From the NCBI GenBank assembly GCA_014281115.1, contig JACONQ010000002.1, forward strand, positions 2,108,001 to 2,172,000: DNA of 64,000 nucleotides. The letters are read 5' to 3'. Positions 46,375 to 56,888 of this stretch are shown here, piece by piece; position 1 is the first letter of the stretch; every line of letters begins with the position of its first letter. The DNA comes from Laburnicola sp. R22_1. Its lineage: Eukaryota; Ascomycota; Dothideomycetes; Pleosporales; Didymosphaeriaceae. Position numbers and translations under genes: made by a program. The notes beneath the pieces were generated by a model, which was not told the origin of the DNA, searched no databases, and saw only the letters and a list, made by a program, of their open reading frames with translations.

Positions 46375-47020
46375 ATATTACTAAGCTTAAGTTTCTACTA
46401 GCCTTTTGCGCCGCCTACAACTAGTTAATTACAAAGGAGAATATCTGCGCAAGCTTTTAAGGCTCTAGGCTAGTCCCACACAATCCAAAGGCAGTGCTCT
46501 TAAAGCTTAATATTAAGCTTCGTACACCGTCGCCAGCGCTAGCGCCAGCAGCCCTACTAGAGGCCCTATAGGAGTCTGCAACACTAAGCAACGCACGCGA
46601 GCTAGGCGCTTAGTTAACTCTAGTTTATAAGCGGATTTAAAGGTATTAGGGATCCTCTCCTACCTTAGTTATCTAGTCGCTTAATTAGCTTATAAGAGGC
46701 GCTAAGAGAATAGTGCATTTAATAGTACTTATACACAAAGAAATAGCTACTCTATAAAGGGCAAATAAGGTAGCTATAACGTGTAAATAGTGTAAAAAGA
46801 AGTGGTCTAAAAGCAAGACACTCTATTAAAGGCAGAGAAAGAGGATATTATTGCTTAAAAGGCTATTAAGCAGCAACTAGAGGGAGAAATATGGCAAGGC
46901 AAGGCGCAGTTAATTGCGAGCCAGTAGGCTTCTGCGCGCTATAGGCGCTATAGAGAGCCTAGGCACAATTCGCGCACGTGTAAGAAGGCTTCTATAAATA
47001 CTGCTTAATTTAGAATAGCT

Positions 47021-47250
47021 ATTATATTAATAGAATATTAATATATTGTAAATTTATATGCTGTAAAAGGCTTAGAGACTTAGTAGAGTTTATAGCTCGC
47101 TTGTATTTATAGCTCGCTTATAAATACGTTATATCTAGATAATATATTTATAAGCAAGCTATAAATACAAGTAAGCTATAATCCTACTAAGTCACTGAGC
47201 CTTTTGCAGCATATAAATTCATAATATATTAATATTCTATTAATATAATA
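47021..47250. repeat. 230-bp near-perfect palindrome
   Basis: The two ~110-bp arms are inverted copies. The left arm ends GCTTATAAATACGTTATA, the right arm begins ATATATTTATAAGC. Both contain AAGGCTTAGAG/GCTCAGTGAC-type matches and ATATTAATATTCTATTAATA at their outer ends. The centre is TATCTAGATA at about 47131-47140. The left arm is the right end of the pogo relic 39411-47129; the right arm is another copy of the same end facing it. Confidence 0.75.
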
Positions 47251-47339
47251 TACTTTGTACTCGAGTTAGACACTCTATTAAGTCGAATACTTTGCTAAGA
47301 TCCCACTAAAACATACTATTAGCAATAGTATAACGCGAT

Positions 47340-48660
47340 GCCTTAACTATATAATAAACTACTAGCGTTAAAAGAAGCACGTATATAGCTTGCAATCTAG
47401 GCTATTAAATAAAACGCAACACTCTCTTAGCAATACGCTATAGCTATCTATAACGTCTCTTAAAGTACACTTAGCAACTAACGTGCTAGAAAGACGTTTA
47501 GACGTAACTGCGCACCTAACAAAATAAAACTTACTATAAGAGAGGAGCAGGCGATTGTGGAGCATATACTCGACCTAGACGCGCGAGGATTTCCGCCTCG
47601 GCTTAATGCTATAAAAGATATGGCTAATTCTTTACTAGCTGCACGCCACTATAAGCCAGTTAGCCAGAGGTGGCCTTATGACTTTGTTAAGCGCTAGCTA
47701 GAGCTTAAAGTCAAGTTTAATCGAAAGTACAACTATAAGAGAGCTTTCTAGAAGGATCCTAAGGTAATACAAGACTAGTTCCGGCTTGTAGAGAATATAA
47801 AGGCCAAACATAGTATTCTAGACAAGGACACCTACAATTTTAATAAAGTAGGCTTCATGGGCATAATATCGACTAGAGTAGTAGTTATAGGCTCTAAGTG
47901 TTAAGGACGGCCAAAGCAGGTGCAGTAGGGCAATAGAGAGTAGACAATAGTTATCTAAGGCATTAATGCAATAGGGTGGTAGATCCCACCCTTTATTATC
48001 TTTGGGGGCAAGCACCACCTCTCCGCCTAGTATAAGGAGAAGGATCTACCTTATAATTAGATTATTACAGTCTTTAAGGATAGCTAGACAACAAATAAGC
48101 TTAGTCTATAGTGGCTAAAGCACTTTAATAAGTATATAAAGAGGCGTGTTATTAGCACAATACGTTTGCTTATTCTTAACAGCCATAAGCGTTATAACTT
48201 GTTTAAATTTAAACAGTATTACAAGAAGAGCAATATTGTTACTCTTTATATGCTCTCGCATTCGTCGCACCTCTTATAGCCACTTAATATAGGCTATTTC
48301 GCGCCTTTAAAAAAGGCGTATAGGCGCTAAGCTAAGAATTTAATGCGTAACCACATCACGCACATTACTAAAATCGAGTTCCTGCCTTGCTTTATTGCTA
48401 CTTTTAAGGCTTTATTTACTAAAAGTAATATTAAAGAAGGCTTTCGAGGTGCTGGCCTAGTGCCCCATAATCTAGAAGCTGTAATATCGCAGCTTAACGT
48501 CCGCCTACGTACGCCTCCACTTTGTACTATTTGCAATAGTATATAGGAGTTGTAAACTTCGCAATTAACACTAGTTAAGTAGAGGATTTAAAGGCATGTG
48601 GATAGTTCTCTAACTTATATAGTTAAGGCGATAGAAAAGCTTGTTAAAGGCACTAAGATA
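47340..48660 (+). pseudogene. Third pogo transposase relic
   Basis: One frame is readable almost throughout. The DNA-binding part has REEQAIVEHILDLDARGFPP and MANSLLAARHYKPVSQRWP. The DDE part has DTYNFNKVGF, LLILNSHKRYNLFKF and PLNIGYFAPLKKAYRR, with all three acids as Asn. The C-terminus has GFRGAGLVPHNLEAVISQL and AIEKLVKGTKIITYL. Stops fit RIP of Trp codons. The outer ends were not resolved; imperfect GCGTAAT.CGCA repeats at 48668-48702 may be part of the right terminus. Confidence 0.8.
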
Positions 48661-48869
48661 ATAACGTATCTGTGCGCGTAATACGCATGTTCGCGTAATG
48701 CGCACCCTAACATCATAATAGCACTATAAAAAACAAGGCTGTAGAGCTACGCACAATAGCTATTATTACAAGATTTTTTTATAGAGCACTATATTAATAG
48801 TTGCGATTAACTTGCGCTACTAATATTTACTTAGAAGCTTAATATTGCAGCCACACTACGTAGTCTTAG

Positions 48870-49032
48870 TGTCAGATTAGAGCCGTGTTGCCGAACGAGG
48901 GCACGTGGTCGGCTCCACCCTCTAAATTAGACCTGGAGCCAACAAGTCACAGAACACACAATACAACTGTTCATCCATCTCATCTATCAGACCCCCCATC
49001 TCAATGAGCTCAAATAGTGCTCAAATCTGACA
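48870..49032. repeat. Short LTR-like element at the island border
   Basis: 163 bp starting TGTCAGATTAGAGCC and ending AAATCTGACA, giving 9-bp inverted ends and TG..CA termini as in LTRs. No matching 5-bp flank was found. Sequence left of it is AT-rich and RIP-like; sequence right of it is ordinary. Confidence 0.5.
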
Positions 49033-49461
49033 GGTCTGCATCGAAGACCTACGGTGTAGTCTTCGCGACATTGCCTCATCCGTCTGACCGCCTCTCTGTT
49101 ACAATTCTTTCTATCAAAATTCGTCTGCATCATATCCAGAAATCGCAAATGGTGCTGTTGTTCCAAGCTGATTTGTCAGTGAGGCGCCAGCAGCCAGTGG
49201 GTCGGAGAATGAGGGACCGGAGTCACCGGACCAAGATGGCTGCCCTGCATTTCCGAGATATGCCTACATGCATATTGGAAAATAATCCTCCGTGATTTTA
49301 TCATACTATGGCTTAATAATTGCGGTACGGGACGACTGTATAGCACCTTGAGACTTTTTGTTCGCCATCATTCTTATTGTTTTATTTCTCTGGAATAACT
49401 GGCCTGCACTGAATTGTACTGTGTCGAATTGTACTCAACGAGTTGCACCGCATTTGGAAAC
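49033..49461 (+). promoter_or_regulatory. Upstream region of the first transporter gene
   Basis: Non-repeat sequence between the LTR-like border and the ATG at 49462. It must hold the promoter and 5' UTR; no specific site can be defended. Confidence 0.35.
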
Positions 49462-50863
49462 ATGACCTATGCCGACGAAAGACGGCCATTGTTGGAAGAC
49501 CAGGGCGATGTGGTCAAGCCCAACAGCTCCACGATCCCGGACGGTGGATTGAAAGCATGGAGTCAAGTGGTCGGGTCATTCTTCCTCATGTTCAACTGCT
49601 GGTAAGTTTGGTACCCTACCCCGTCTAGAATTCCTTGAGTCCTCGCACTAATACGTCTCCATTATTTAGGGGCATTGTCAATTGTTACGGGGGCTTCCAA
49701 GCCTACTACATGACCGTGTTGTTTCCTGATGCAAGCCCAGCTTCCATCTCCTGGATTGGCTCACTGCAGGCTTTCTTGTTAATCTTCATCTCCGTCCTGA
49801 CGGGGCCCGCGTACGATGCGGGATACTTCCATGCGCTGATTGTTACTGGGACGGTGCTGATGGCCTCTGGCACTCTAATGGTCAGCTTCTGCACGGAGTA
49901 CTGGCAATTGCTGCTGGCCCAGTCTATCTGCACGGGTCTGGGCGCCGGCTGTCTGTTCGTCCCTGGAGTGGCCATCCTGAGCACCTATTTCAAGAAGCAT
50001 GCCTCGTTGGCTACAGGCATCGCCACCAGCGGCGGGAGCGTCGGTACGTCTTCGCACCCTTCCTGCACTCCCTTCTCATTGTTAGAATGCGTACTGAAAT
50101 CGCAACAGGAGGAATTGTCTATTCTGCTCTTTTCAAACGAGTTCAGCTCTCGCTGGGATTCGCCTACTCCGTCCGCCTCCTCGCTCTGATCATGGTCCTC
50201 ACCCAGGCCATCTCCCTGATGACGATGCGCGTACGCATGGTCCCACCCACCCGACGGGCCTACCTGCAGCTCTCTGCCTTCCGAGAGCTCCCCTACGCTC
50301 TCTACAGCGGCGCGGTTTTCTTCGCCTTCATGGGCATGTACATCCCCTTCTTCTTCATCCAGAACTACGCCATCCAGCGCGGCTTCCTGCGAGCAGACGC
50401 GGGGGCTTCGTACGCGCTGATAACGCTCGGTCTGGCCTCGCTGCTCGGCCGCATCATCCCCAACATGCTGGCCGACCGGACGGGCCCGTTCAACATCCTC
50501 ATCCCGTGCAGCTTCATCACGGCGGTGCTGGCGTTCTCATGGATGTGGGTCAGCACGAGGGCAGAAATGTTCGTCTTCTGCAGTTTGTATGGGTTCTTCA
50601 GTGGCGCGATTGTGTCGCTGTCGCCGACTACGGTGGTCAGTCTGTCGCCTGATCTGGGCGTGGTGGGCGTGCGGATGGGCATGAGCTTCGTGTTTGCGGC
50701 CATTGGTCTCCTCACGGGTCCGCCTAGTGCAGGCGCTATTCTCAAGGCCGCGGGGTGGCCGGCTTTGCAGGCTTTCTGTGGGTGTTGTGTCGGAGTTGCG
50801 ATGGTGGCGTTGGTGGCTGCGCGGGTGGCCAAGGCCGGGCCGTCCCTTGGGGTGTTGGTCTAG
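49462..50863 (+). CDS. MFS transporter, monocarboxylate (MCT) type
   Basis: Exons 49462-49601, 49670-50043 and 50109-50863 give 422 residues; the introns of 68 and 65 bp have GTAAGT and GTACGT donors. A short acidic N-terminus leads to GGLKAWSQVVGSFFLMFNCW and then about twelve membrane segments. Fungal MCT-family landmarks are GIVNCYGGFQAYYM, ISWIGSLQAFLL, the loop between segments 4 and 5 with ATSGGSVGGIVY, and a LGRIIPNMLADRTGPFN motif between the halves. It is a plasma- or vacuolar-membrane carrier for an organic acid or metabolite. As the outermost member of the cluster it could export the product; that is inference. Confidence 0.88.
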
Positions 50864-51474
50864 GGTAGTCAGAAATAAGCACCGAGTCGACGACCACTGC
50901 GGGTAGACGTCCGCTGGGTAACGCCCGGGCGGCAATTCGAACGGCCAAGATAATGCATCCTTCCCGCTTCTCTGTATCCACTGCTGGCCAGCTGGTGTGT
51001 GAAGATGCTTTTCTACATGATACCGAATGGTGCGCAAAGTCACATGATTTGACCACGACCTCAGGAGTTTGCACGGCGAACATGTCCCTACGAGAAGTAA
51101 AGCGGCCAAACGCAAGAATTCAGTATCTTAGGAACTTGGTCGCTTACCTCATTGTCGCCGCCGTTCAACGCTAAAGGGCGGGCTGAGAATCGAAGCACTG
51201 ACGGATTATGTGCATATACGGGGGATGCACGGGATATGGACGCCGACCGTTAGGCTTCACGATAGCTTCAAGGCCGGGCCTTCCCGGGGCTTCCAATCGG
51301 AGAGTGTTTGTTAGTGACCATCAAAGTCCGAATCTGTTGGGCGATTCGGGTGCCCACGACTTTCAAGGCCATATCTAATTACTTAACAGTTGTTTGTCGT
51401 CCCTGGCTCGTTCAACTTGACTTACGTGATATAGATCAGCCAATCAATCGATTCCAAAAAAAAAGTTCTTCCCA
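50864..51474. other. Intergenic region between the two MFS genes
   Basis: 611 bp of ordinary composition; no supportable gene. It holds the 3' end of the first transporter gene and the promoter of the second. Confidence 0.5.
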
Positions 51475-53221
51475 ATGGCTGTCGAAGAAGATACTGCTCC
51501 TCTTAACCCGGTGCAGGAGGAAGATGAGGCCATGCGAGCATTTGCCGGGGAGGTGGGTGGGGTCCAAGACCTAGACGAGGAGACCAACGCGCGGTTGTTG
51601 AATATAATCGATCGCAATATGCTTCCAGTATGTCATCAAATCCTTGCTGTAGTCTTTATCCAGCTGCCCTTGCTAATTTTTCCGCTCAACTCTAGCTGCT
51701 GTGTACCATCTATGGGTTGAACTTTCTAGACAGTAAGATATGATGATGTCATGCTCAAGTTTATGGACACTCTAATCCAAATCGCAGAAACCACCCTCTC
51801 ATATGCCAGTGTTATGGGGCTCCAGTCCGATATTGGACTGACTGGCGACCAATATCAATGGCTTGGGAGTATCTTTTACTTTGGTGAGCCTTGTTCCTTT
51901 CGACCAGTGAGTCAATCTTCACGGGCTGACAATAGCACTCTCCAGGATACCTTGCGGTAGAGTATCCAAGCAGCCGTCTGCTGCAAAAATATCCCCTTGC
52001 CAAGTATTCGTCCCTCAATATCATTCTATGGGGAGCGACGCTGGCATGTTTTGCCGCCGTGCAAAATTTCCGAGGAGCGGCTATTGTCCGCTTTTTCCTA
52101 GGAGTCTTTGAAGCGGTCGTCACACCAGGATTCGCCCTCTTCACCTCACAATGGTACACGAAGCACGAGCAGGCATCTCGAACGGGGATATGGTTTGGCT
52201 TCAACGGCGTGGCGATGATTGTCGGTGGCCTGTTAGCCTATGGCATAGCCAAGGGAACCGAGGGTCAGGCCATGGCCATCGAGCCATGGCGACTCTTGTT
52301 TCTAGTCACAGGCTGCTTCACTGTGATTGTAGGGCTGGCCTTCCTCTATTATATGCCTGACAACCAGTGGAATGTTCGCTTCCTAAGTCCCAAGGATCGA
52401 ATTCTCGCAGTTCAACGTATCCGTCGGAACCAACAAGGAATCGGCAATAAGCACTTCAAGATGTACCAATTCAGGGAAGCCCTTCGCGATCCCATGACAT
52501 GGGCTTTCGCCTTCTTCGCATGTGCGGGCAATATTCCGAATGGCGGCATTACCAACTTCTTCTCCCAGATCATCCATAACTCGGGGTATACGGCTACTGA
52601 TTCACTTCTGTACAGCGCCCCTGGTGGCGCAGTCCAGGCCATCAGCTTGATGGCCAGCGGGTTCCTCAGTGATCGCTATCATCAGAGGATCTATGTTAGC
52701 TGCATTGGGCTAGCGATCGGTCTATTGGGTGCTGTCCTCCTTGCAGTTCTTCCTCTATCCAACAGCATCGGGCGATTGATCGCGTTCTACCTCACGCAAG
52801 CCAGTCCAACTGCATTCGTCGCATTACTGTCATTCATCTCGACGAATGTGGCTGGTTCGACAAAGAAGACCACCGTCGCAGCAATCTACATGATCGCATA
52901 CTGTATGGGTAATATCCTGGGTAAGTACCTTTCACTTGATTAGCGACTTAGCAAAGAAGTAACTGTTCTAACTATGGTGTCAACCAGGACCTCAAACATT
53001 CCGCCCAAAGGACGCGCCCCGATATATCCCTGCCGAGATTGCCATCTGCTGCTGCTGGGGTGCATGTCTGGTCGACATGTTAGTGATTCGGTATTGGTAT
53101 CAGGCTCAGAATTCCGCGAAGGAAAAGGTGCGTTCGGATCCAGATTATCAAAAGGTGCCTCTGTCGGAGTTCAAGGACCTGACGGATTTGGAGAACCCGG
53201 AGTTAGTCTATGCACTGTAAT
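51475..53221 (+). CDS. MFS permease, allantoate / anion:cation symporter (ACS) family
   Basis: Exons 51475-51627, 51696-51732, 51788-51883, 51946-52920 and 52989-53221 give 497 residues with frame kept across four introns of 55-68 bp; one exon is only 37 bp. Dal5-type landmarks: LLNIIDRNMLPLLCTIYGLN then a DKTTLSYA stretch, GLTGDQYQWLGSIFYFGY, VRFFLGVFEAVVTPGF, WYTKHEQASRTGIWFGFNG, and a C-terminal half with SGFLSDRYHQRIY and STKKTTVAAIYMIAYCMGNI. Relatives carry allantoate, vitamins and carboxylates inward by proton symport. In this cluster it might bring in a precursor or recycle a product. Confidence 0.9.
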
Positions 53222-53610
53222 AATCCTATATTCTCTAGCATTTACTGCTATAATTTCTAATCACATCTATCCTGTGATGTACCAGATCTATGCACGGACT
53301 AGATTCAAATAATTGACAGTGCCGCACGTATCCACAGGTCGTCGGGAGATTACTAAAATTAACGGGTATAATAAGCAGTGTGTGTTCGTAAGCGCTGCTG
53401 GAGGACTATATCTTCCGATAGGCTCGGAGTTGGCTGGCGTGCTCGGGGATTGGTCTCGACCTATCTTAGAGAGGCTAGAGGCTAGAACCTCAGCTCTTGA
53501 CTTCGTGATATTTTCCATATCTGTTTATTATATTTTTTTTTCTTTTCTGGCTTTCAACTCGGAAGTTTTTCAATTCGTTACAATCTATTCATGATTCCAA
53601 GTCAACCACA
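53222..53610. other. Intergenic region, 389 bp
   Basis: No gene seen. A T-rich tract just before 53550 is typical of fungal promoters or terminators. Confidence 0.45.
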
Positions 53611-54942
53611 ATGAAACTCTTCACACAATTGACATTTTCAGCTGCGCTCCTCGGCACCACGGTGCATTCGAAATCCATTTCGTCCCAGATACCTCTTCTA
53701 CCAGCGCAGAAACCATGGTCACAATTGATGGCTGATAGTGTCATCAGCCGTGGCGATGCCCTCAAGGTTGGGCCCGACACCATGACCTCGACCGTATTCA
53801 AGCACGGCATGTTCCAATTGGCATTGCAGCGACTAATACAGCACACGTCCAACAAAGAAGGAAAATCGCATTATTTTTCCTATCTGCAACGGAGCGTTGA
53901 GGCGGAACTAGGCAAAGACGGCCGTCTCAAGTACTACGACGTGGAACATACGCACATCGTCGACGACCTGCTTCTGGGACATGGACTGCTCTACTTGCAC
54001 GAAACACTAGGCGACGACAAATACCTACACGCCGCCAAGCAACTGCGCCAAAGCCTGGATACACAACCGCGCACTCCAGAGGGCATGTACTGGTACCGAG
54101 CAGACACGTCTCGTCCGGACTTGAAGTATCCCAACACACCCGATCAGGCCTTTGTGGAGCAGATTTACATGTTGGCTCCGCTCCTAGTTCGACACACAAA
54201 CCTAGTGGATATCGGCAATGCAACCGCCGTCTACGACGATGTTCTCCTCCAATTCGAACTCTTCCAGACGCATTGCGAGCACCCAGACAGCCACCTGTGG
54301 GCACAAGGCTACGATTACACAAAGCAGAAGCCCTGGGCTGATCCTGTGACTGGCGCTACGCCTGAGATATGGGGGCGCGCCAATGGGTGGATGGCCATGG
54401 CGCTGGTCGATACTCTGGAACTGCTGCCCGTATCGCACAGATCGGACCTCTGGATCCGGTTGCACACTCTGTATGTTGATTTGGCCAAGGCTGCGGCTAA
54501 GAACATCGACCCTAAGACCGGAGCCTGGTGGCAGGTGATGTCGTGGCCTGGACGCAAGGGGAATTTTATCGAGAGTAGTGCCTCTGGGATGTTCGTCTAC
54601 TCCCTGTACAAGGGTCTGCGCTTGGGATATTTCGAGGACGTCGAGGACCAGATGGCAATTCGGAGCTCGGCGGACAAGGGTTTCCAGGGACTGGTGGATC
54701 AGTTTGTCGTGTATGAGCCGGAGGGCACATTGGGATTTAATGGCACCGTGCAAGTGCGTGGGTTGGGTGGGAACTTCTCATACGAGGTAAGTTGATCATT
54801 TCAGAGAGATATAATTGGGAATTACTAATGCGTGTTTTAGTTTTACATTGACGGGGTAATTGCCTACAATGATTTGGAAGGCGCCACTGCATTTCTATTC
54901 TCTGCGATCGAGCACGAACTTGCTGAGGGCAAAGGGCTGTAG
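53611..54942 (+). CDS. Secreted glycoside hydrolase, GH88/GH105-like (unsaturated rhamnogalacturonyl hydrolase type)
   Basis: Exons 53611-54786 and 54841-54942 give 425 residues; the intron is 54 bp. Residues 1-20 form a signal peptide (MKLFTQLTFSAALLGTTVHS), so the protein is probably exported. The (alpha/alpha)6-barrel GH105 pattern is visible in VDDLLLGHGLLYLHE, GMYWYRADTSRPDLKYPNTPDQAF, the conserved WGRANGWMAMALVDTLELLP and a late GNFIESSASGMFVYSLYKGL. In the family an Asp near the YPNTPDQAF segment acts in hydrating the C4-C5 double bond of unsaturated uronyl sugars. Its place among metabolic genes is unusual; it may trim a glycosylated product outside the cell, or just be a neighbour. 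Confidence 0.85.
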
Positions 54943-55469
54943 ATACTACAGATAGCATTAGTGAGATACTAGACTATTCTCACGAGGTCAATCCTGTTAA
55001 TCTAAGGGCATGTGCATGTGCATGTGTATCTGAGGAATCAATACAGAACATCGACTGATTCACTGTTTACTGCTATCTCTGAGGCCTACTACTATGTCGT
55101 TAGGTGGAGACTACCTAGAAAGTCCTTCACTGGGCAGCGATTGCCTACATGCATGAAGATAGACCAGAGTTCGTATGACAACAAGGCCTAACAAATTCGA
55201 TCAAGCTTCGAAGTCCAAGAAATCAGGACACCGAACTCCGCGACGGTTTGCCATCCGAAGTCAGCTAAGTATGATACGATCGGAGTTGGATGGATGAAGC
55301 TGCTTGGATTTGTAATGACCAAGTATCATGCCGGAACAAGCTTGCTTCCTTCCACAGAGGGAAACATGCCTGGCTGAGGGAAGTGCCAAAGGCAAAGATA
55401 AAAGTATCAGCGCTAGAAACAACACATAGCTCTACACAATAACAAATCAATTGACTTACTGCATTCATC
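54943..55469. other. Intergenic region, 527 bp
   Basis: No gene seen. It contains a CATGTGCATGTGCATGTG run at about 55010-55026, and sequence leading to the oxygenase start (GATAAAAGTATC about 70 bp upstream). Confidence 0.45.
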
Positions 55470-56486
55470 ATGGATAACCCTATATTCCCCATCATTGACT
55501 ACTCCCTGCTTGTCTCTAAGGACGCGACAGTCGCCAGCAATGAGAAAGGAAAACTATTCCAGTCCTTCCAGGGCGTCGGTTTCATCTACCTCAAGAGCAC
55601 CCTTTTCACTGACGACTTCATGAACACCATCTTCTCCCACATCCACAAGCTCTTCGACCTGCCAGAGGAGCAGAAACTCGCCATCGAAGGTGGGGAGAAA
55701 ACTGCATTCCGCGGGTGGTTTGCACCCGTCCGCACAGCTCGCAATCCCGAGTCGGCAGACCAGAAGGAAGCCTATGGACTGGGCAACGACGCCGACCCCA
55801 CGCGTCCCAACATCTGGCCCAAGGACTGGCCTGAATTCCGACAGGACTGTTCGCGCTTCTTTGAGGAGTGCTTCCAAATGCATCTGGAGATTCTGCGCTC
55901 GCTGACGGAGAGTGTGGGACTCCCTCGGGAGACGCTCGTCCCGTCGGTGCAGGCGAAGGATTCCTACACCGCCCTGCTTTACTATCCAGAGACGACTGTC
56001 GAGAGTTTCAACCAACGCGTTCGATCCGCGCCTCATACGGATTTCGGCACCCTGACGCTGCTCTTCAATGATTCAGTTGGGGGGTTGCAGGTGCGCAACA
56101 AGCAGGGAGAATGGACCGATGCTCCTCCAATTCCGGGTCACGCCATTGTAAACGTGGCCGATCTTCTCTCCCGCTGGTTCAACAACCGTCTGAAATCGAC
56201 CGAACATCGAGTTGTCGCACCCGCTGTCCAGACACATCAGCTGGCGGATGGATCGGTGACAAATATAGTGCCCGCTCGATACGCCATCGCCTGGTTCGGT
56301 CATCCAAACCGTGATGCCGTTATCAAGCCTCTGGATGAGTGTATTAGCACCGACCACCCGCAACAGTATGAAGCTGTTGTCGCTGGAAAGCACGTGAAGG
56401 AGCGCATGGCGAGACTTCTGGACGAGGGAAAGCTGCCGGAGAAATGGTCGGATGATATGCACCGCAAAGAGGTGCCAGTGGCCTGA
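55470..56486 (+). CDS. 2-oxoglutarate/Fe(II)-dependent dioxygenase, isopenicillin-N-synthase-like
   Basis: A single exon of 338 residues, normal for the family. The N-terminal DIOX_N part has FPIIDYSLLV and FQSFQGVGFIYL. The double-stranded beta-helix has the iron-binding HxD in APHTDFGTLTLLF, the distal His in STEHRVV, and the 2-oxoglutarate-binding Arg in ARYAIAWFGHPN, where the usual RxS has Ala in place of Ser. It would hydroxylate, desaturate or ring-close a small molecule in the cytosol using 2-oxoglutarate and oxygen. It lies between the hydrolase and the unrecognised secreted protein and is a likely tailoring enzyme. Confidence 0.9.
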   Translation: MDNPIFPIIDYSLLVSKDATVASNEKGKLFQSFQGVGFIYLKSTLFTDDFMNTIFSHIHKLFDLPEEQKLAIEGGEKTAFRGWFAPVRTARNPESADQKEAYGLGNDADPTRPNIWPKDWPEFRQDCSRFFEECFQMHLEILRSLTESVGLPRETLVPSVQAKDSYTALLYYPETTVESFNQRVRSAPHTDFGTLTLLFNDSVGGLQVRNKQGEWTDAPPIPGHAIVNVADLLSRWFNNRLKSTEHRVVAPAVQTHQLADGSVTNIVPARYAIAWFGHPNRDAVIKPLDECISTDHPQQYEAVVAGKHVKERMARLLDEGKLPEKWSDDMHRKEVPVA

Positions 56487-56888
56487 TCATCGAGGTGTAC
56501 CTGATCCTGGAATTTTGCCTTGCGATAGTGATTTTGGCATCCAGACAAATGAATGAATGCGAATCCTTACACCGACAACATTCGGTTGGCTTGGAGCAAC
56601 CAATTGGTTTGAACTAGTATACGTGACGCGCATATGGTCTAACAAATAAGCAGTTAATGTGATAAGAGTAAAAAGCGGTGAGATAAGTGATTCCTATCGA
56701 AGCAAGCCCTTGATAGGACGCGCGACCCACAGTTTCCAGGTTTCTTTGGGATACACATCACAATTTGAACCGTGGGTTGTACCCGGCCCAAACTTCATCT
56801 CACCATAACAACATGATCATAATCGCATACTCTTATTATTGTGACAGGCAGTAAGGCAGTTTGCTCAACTAGAATGAACATGCCGAAA
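56487..56888. other. Convergent intergenic region, 402 bp
   Basis: The oxygenase ends on its left and the minus-strand gene on its right, so it should contain two terminators. No gene seen. Confidence 0.45.

Larger units (their letters stand above)
39560..46990 (+). pseudogene. Pogo transposase relic, in three pieces
   Basis: Piece 1 (about 39560-40303) has TFNVPKSTLRSQRA, LNLDSRGFAPTLGAIQDMAN and DTFNFNKTGF, where the first catalytic Asp is Asn. Piece 2 (about 45845-46053) has LILNRHKSYNLLEFQE, YLLHLLQPLNIGCFSLLK, also Asn for Asp at both sites. Piece 3 (about 46380-46990) is the C-terminal part with SRLVPHNPKAVLLKLNIKLR and SLN.LIRGAKRIVHL. Stops are frequent. The pieces are separated by the copia element and the solo LTR. 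Confidence 0.8.
39411..47129 (+). mobile_element. Pogo-type transposon relic split by two retroelement insertions
   Basis: TA target bases lie at 39409-39410 and 47130-47131. The left end starts ACGTGTTTATAAGCGAGC; the right end read inward starts ACGTATTTATAAGCGAGC. Each carries a second AAGC.AGCT repeat about 20 bp inside. Removing the copia element and the solo LTR, each with one 5-bp duplication, leaves 1862 bp, the normal Fot1/pogo length. This independently supports the borders. Confidence 0.85.

Noticed and set aside
48668..48702. GC-rich inverted/direct repeat as an origin or regulatory site
   Set aside because: It lies at the decayed end of a pogo relic and is most simply a remnant of its terminus.
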